The position numbers and the translations under genes are program-made. From assembly GCA_025677815.1 (NCBI GenBank), contig JAIXMP010000016.1, positions 806,001 to 870,000 on the forward strand: DNA of 64,000 bases, in the 5' to 3' direction. The DNA is from Phascolomyces articulosus (taxonomy: Eukaryota; Mucoromycota; Mucoromycetes; Mucorales; Lichtheimiaceae). The notes beneath the pieces are model-generated. The model was not told the DNA's origin. It saw nothing but the letters and a program-made list of their open reading frames with translations, and did no database searches. This document shows, one piece after another, positions 61,109-64,000 of this stretch (position 1 is its first letter; each line of letters begins with the position of its first letter).

Positions 61109-62991
61109 AGAGATATATAACAAGGGCGTTTTGACATGTGTGTTTTATAATTATTTTTCTTATTATACTTATTATATATACAAAAAAAACAAACTCAACA
61201 AGAAACGAACAAGAAATCAAATTGGATAAAAAATGAGATATTTTATCGTCATCAAAGGCAGGTCTTTAACTACTTGGAAAAGAATAATTCATCTGGCTAT
61301 GTGATTATTCTTTTCTTTTCATTATGATATATCTCTTCTTTGTATTTCCCCCTTTGTTCCAACTTCTTTGTTATTATAAATTACTTTTTTTTTTTTTTGG
61401 TTCTTCGCTGGAACGTAGATTATCATTTTTTTTATATAAAAAAAAGGTATACCCCACTCTCTTATTGTTTAAACACACACACACTCACACACACAAACAC
61501 ACAATCAAACACAGCATTGTTTTCTCTTTGTCTCATTTTCTTTATCATCTCATTTTTTTATTTTGTTTTTTTTTTTATTGTTTCATATTATTCTTAAAAA
61601 ACCACAACAAATAATAATAATCGAATGGCTTGACCTACTCACTTTTTTTTTATCTATTTTACACTCTCCTCTTTATCTTATTTTCTATCTTTAACTGATG
61701 TTGATGATGATGATGGATGATTACACAGTTTTGAACGCAAATCGGACTATAACATATCAGATAGAAGTACACTAAACCTTGTATAGATAAATAGAAAAAA
61801 CCAGGATATAAATCTTTACATGATCGTGTTTTGTTCCTAATAAGGAAAGTGACAGGTGAGGAAGAAAACGCGTCGTCAACAAACAGCGTGTGAACGTCAA
61901 ACCAATTTTTCTCAACCACCATACAACTTGTTTTTCCTTTTCAAATTGTTCATTGCCTGCTTTTTTTATTTTATTTTTGGTATATAATGATGATGACCAT
62001 TGAATTGAATTGATTATTTTATATACCAATAATAATGATTCTTTCTTTCTTTTCCTGTCACACAAAAACAACAAACTATTTCTCGAACACTTGAGGGAAA
62101 AACCTTCGGTACCAATATATCGGTTATGCCCGGTGCTTCCTATTCTTTCTCTATCTGTACCTGTGTTCATCATCATTCAAACAAGATGGGGAGACCATTC
62201 ACTTCTTAATGATTAAATATATAATAACGGTTTATATCACTAAATGACTTTCTTTTCATGATAATATACATGTCACTATGGATTCAAAGCAGTTCAAAGG
62301 TTGTCACTTACCAATCTTTAAATCAAACACACATACTCATTGCCTTTTTTGTAATGAACTCGTGCGCATCAAATAAATAAATAAAAAAAAAAAACTTTAA
62401 TCGAAATAATTGGTTTCACTTTGAATAATGACAGGTGTATTGTATGTGTGTGTGGAGTTTTTTTTATAGTCTATTTCTAGTCGTCTTTACCTTATTTGAG
62501 CAATCTAATTCATGATGAATGACAATAACGTAATAATGCTGCAAGTATCATGTAAAGTATAATTTAATACGTATATACCACACATAGATATATACAGATG
62601 TCAAAAACCTCGTGCGTGGTTTCATTGTGATGATGATGTAAAACCTTCCCTTTGTTCGTATCACCTTTAATCTTCTACTTGTGTTTTTTTTACCCCATCA
62701 TTTTTATACTAGTTAAGGTGAAGCGGGAAGCAAATAAAATACCAATTGGGATCATTTTATTATTAAATATTACAACTTGACAAGAAAATATAAGTAAAAT
62801 CGGTGTATATAGAATGGGAGATAGTCATTCACCATCTAATAATAATATACATATTCGACAATGATACGAAGTTTGTGAATTTTTAAAGGCTTCTAAAAAG
62901 ATGACAGTACATATTATAATGTTGTTCCAATTGAATATATTGATCCATCGGAATATAATTTGTTTTATAAGATGCGACCTTATTAGTACCG
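61109..62991. other. Intergenic region, no gene recognised
   Basis: Holds the 3' flank of the Ser-rich gene and AT-rich DNA with a CA-rich stretch (61472-61511), T-runs, (ATG)n-like and TTA runs. Two frames at 61659-62176 (-) are hydrophobic or charged low complexity, and at least one begins with an unlikely leader. I cannot support a gene. Confidence 0.5.
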
Positions 62992-63526
62992 CTAAAGATC
63001 TTCAGGAAGAGTGACATGTTCTTCCTGTCCATAGTATTGGTTAGCGTGTTCTTGTATATACTCTATGATGATAGGAAGAATATAATCACTGATAGTATAT
63101 CGTTCACCATGAAGTCGTTGCTTTTGTTGATATATTTCTTTCTGTTCTTGTAATAAAATATTTAATTCTCGCTCAATGACATTGGCACAACTACGAACAG
63201 CACGTATCTCCCTTTTGTTTTTTGATAGACGAATGAGTGGTAGTATCCGTGACATCATACTTTCAACACCATGTGTTTCAAATAACCAATAACGTGTTAC
63301 ATAAAGTTAAATAACTGTTCTCGCTCACTGTTCATTTATTAATAATGGTTTTTCTCGTTGAAATAAATGAGATTCTGATAATGCTATATAGGCGAATTGA
63401 ATATTCTAGGAAGTGAATGATGTAAAGGATGGCCTCTATCTCCTCCTTGTTGTTGATAATTGTACTTGGATGCTGCTGCTTTGTATTATTTGAAGGCATG
63501 ATGATGATATTAGTAAGTAATGACAT
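62992..63526 (-). pseudogene. Small broken gene, unknown protein
   Basis: The downstream part, 63258-62992, is an intact 88-codon frame that reads like a helical protein (LIRLSKNKREIRAVRSCANV, IERELNILLQEQKEIYQQKQ, YTISDYILPIIIEYIQEHA). Protein-like sequence continues upstream but in changing frames: RYWLFETHGVES (same frame, no ATG), then SEREQLFNFM, then FAYIALSESHLFQREKPLL, then QQQGGDRGHPLHHSLPRIF. Switches fall near 63300, 63326 and 63386-63406. An intron explanation for the first break (GTGAGC donor at about 63328, AAAG acceptor before 63259) is possible but lacks a pyrimidine tract. I favour a decayed gene; a multi-exon small gene remains possible. The family was not recognised. Confidence 0.4.
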
Positions 63527-64000
63527 CCAATATAATCAATGGCAATATGGTATATTTATTGTTATTATCTTTCACAATAAAAAACTATGGTCGTTGTTCG
63601 AAAATTGTTGTGTTTCTGACACTACTCTAAATAGAAATCTCTATATATAATATATATATTCTTGCATCAACCTTTATGATTTACAAATACAATAAATAGA
63701 AACTACCCAATGTCTATGTATAATTATTATTGCCCTATACATATAAAATAATATTATAAACACAGTTCTGTTCTATTTTTTGGCTCCTCCAAAGTGATCT
63801 AACTAAGCAAATATTTTACATATCATCAAATAAAAAAAAACATAATACAATAAAATTTGAGGTTGAATTATTCTCGTGTAAAGGTCGTCATCATGCCCCA
63901 CTCAGATTGAAGGGGCTCATGAGTCAGGATAGTAATTTTCTAGGATCAGAAAAGAACGATATCCAAAACGAAACCCATCACGGTGGGAACTCAAAATTAA
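63527..64000. other. Right edge, no gene recognised
   Basis: AT-rich until about 63875, then a GC-richer tail. ATGCCCC (63893) and AGGGGCTCAT (63910-63919) can pair as an imperfect hairpin with an 11-nt loop. No tRNA, snRNA or coding segment was identified. The element may continue beyond the window. Confidence 0.4.

Noticed and set aside
63846..64000. Possible C/D snoRNA or snRNA at the right edge (ATGATGA on the minus strand)
   Set aside because: No CTGA D-box at suitable spacing downstream, no matching conserved snRNA sequence, and the flanks do not form a closing stem.

Overview
The window is nuclear DNA from an intron-rich, strongly AT-rich fungus, most likely an early-diverging mould of the Mucoromycota (Mucorales such as Absidia, Cunninghamella or relatives). 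Support: short introns of about 70-200 nt with GTAAGT-like donors and (T)n-ATAG acceptors, up to 10 per gene; A/T-ending codons; many trinucleotide runs encoding Asn, Gln, Thr and His tracts; an SM protein, a Mediator subunit, a RasGEF and a four-RRM Nrd1 protein of fungal type; and a TMEM135 protein, which yeasts lack. The genus cannot be fixed from the sequence alone. No rRNA, tRNA, CRISPR or intact transposon was recognised.

Layout. Bases 1-8.9 kb hold no intact gene but a mosaic of decayed, duplicated sequence: a large imperfect inverted repeat (about 121-600 against 2205-3025), a direct duplication (about 1818-2215 and 4124-4595), nested tandem duplications at 3.1-3.9 kb, and GC-richer islands inside AT-rich DNA. 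From 9 to 24 kb lie four membrane or lipid genes: a DHA2 multidrug MFS transporter (+), a TMEM135-like peroxisomal membrane protein (+), an anion:cation symporter (Dal5-like) MFS transporter (-) and a long-chain acyl-CoA synthetase (-). A 4.1 kb gene-free stretch follows.

From 28 to 43 kb is a signalling block: a PI4P 5-kinase (Mss4 type, +), a small protein ending in a polybasic stretch plus Cys-Cys (-), a reduced Fab1/PIKfyve-like kinase (+) and an SH3-WW-RasGEF protein (+). From 44 to 50 kb two RNA-binding proteins run on the minus strand: a four-RRM Nrd1 homologue and a G3BP/Nxt3-type NTF2-RRM-RGG protein. At 50.6-53.0 kb is an F-box/LRR-like gene with at least six disablements. Then come MED8 (+), SLY1 (+), a disordered Ser-rich phosphoprotein-like gene (+) and, near the right end, a small decayed minus-strand gene.

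The genes are independent transcription units, not operons. The strongest point for follow-up is the adjacent pair of phosphoinositide kinases. The second appears to be a Fab1 homologue that lacks the FYVE domain and most of the chaperonin-like apical domain but keeps the Cys-rich domain and the kinase. It shares a 466 bp divergent promoter with a probable lipid-anchored mini-protein. Exon coordinates given below were joined by hand; each model keeps an open frame across all junctions.
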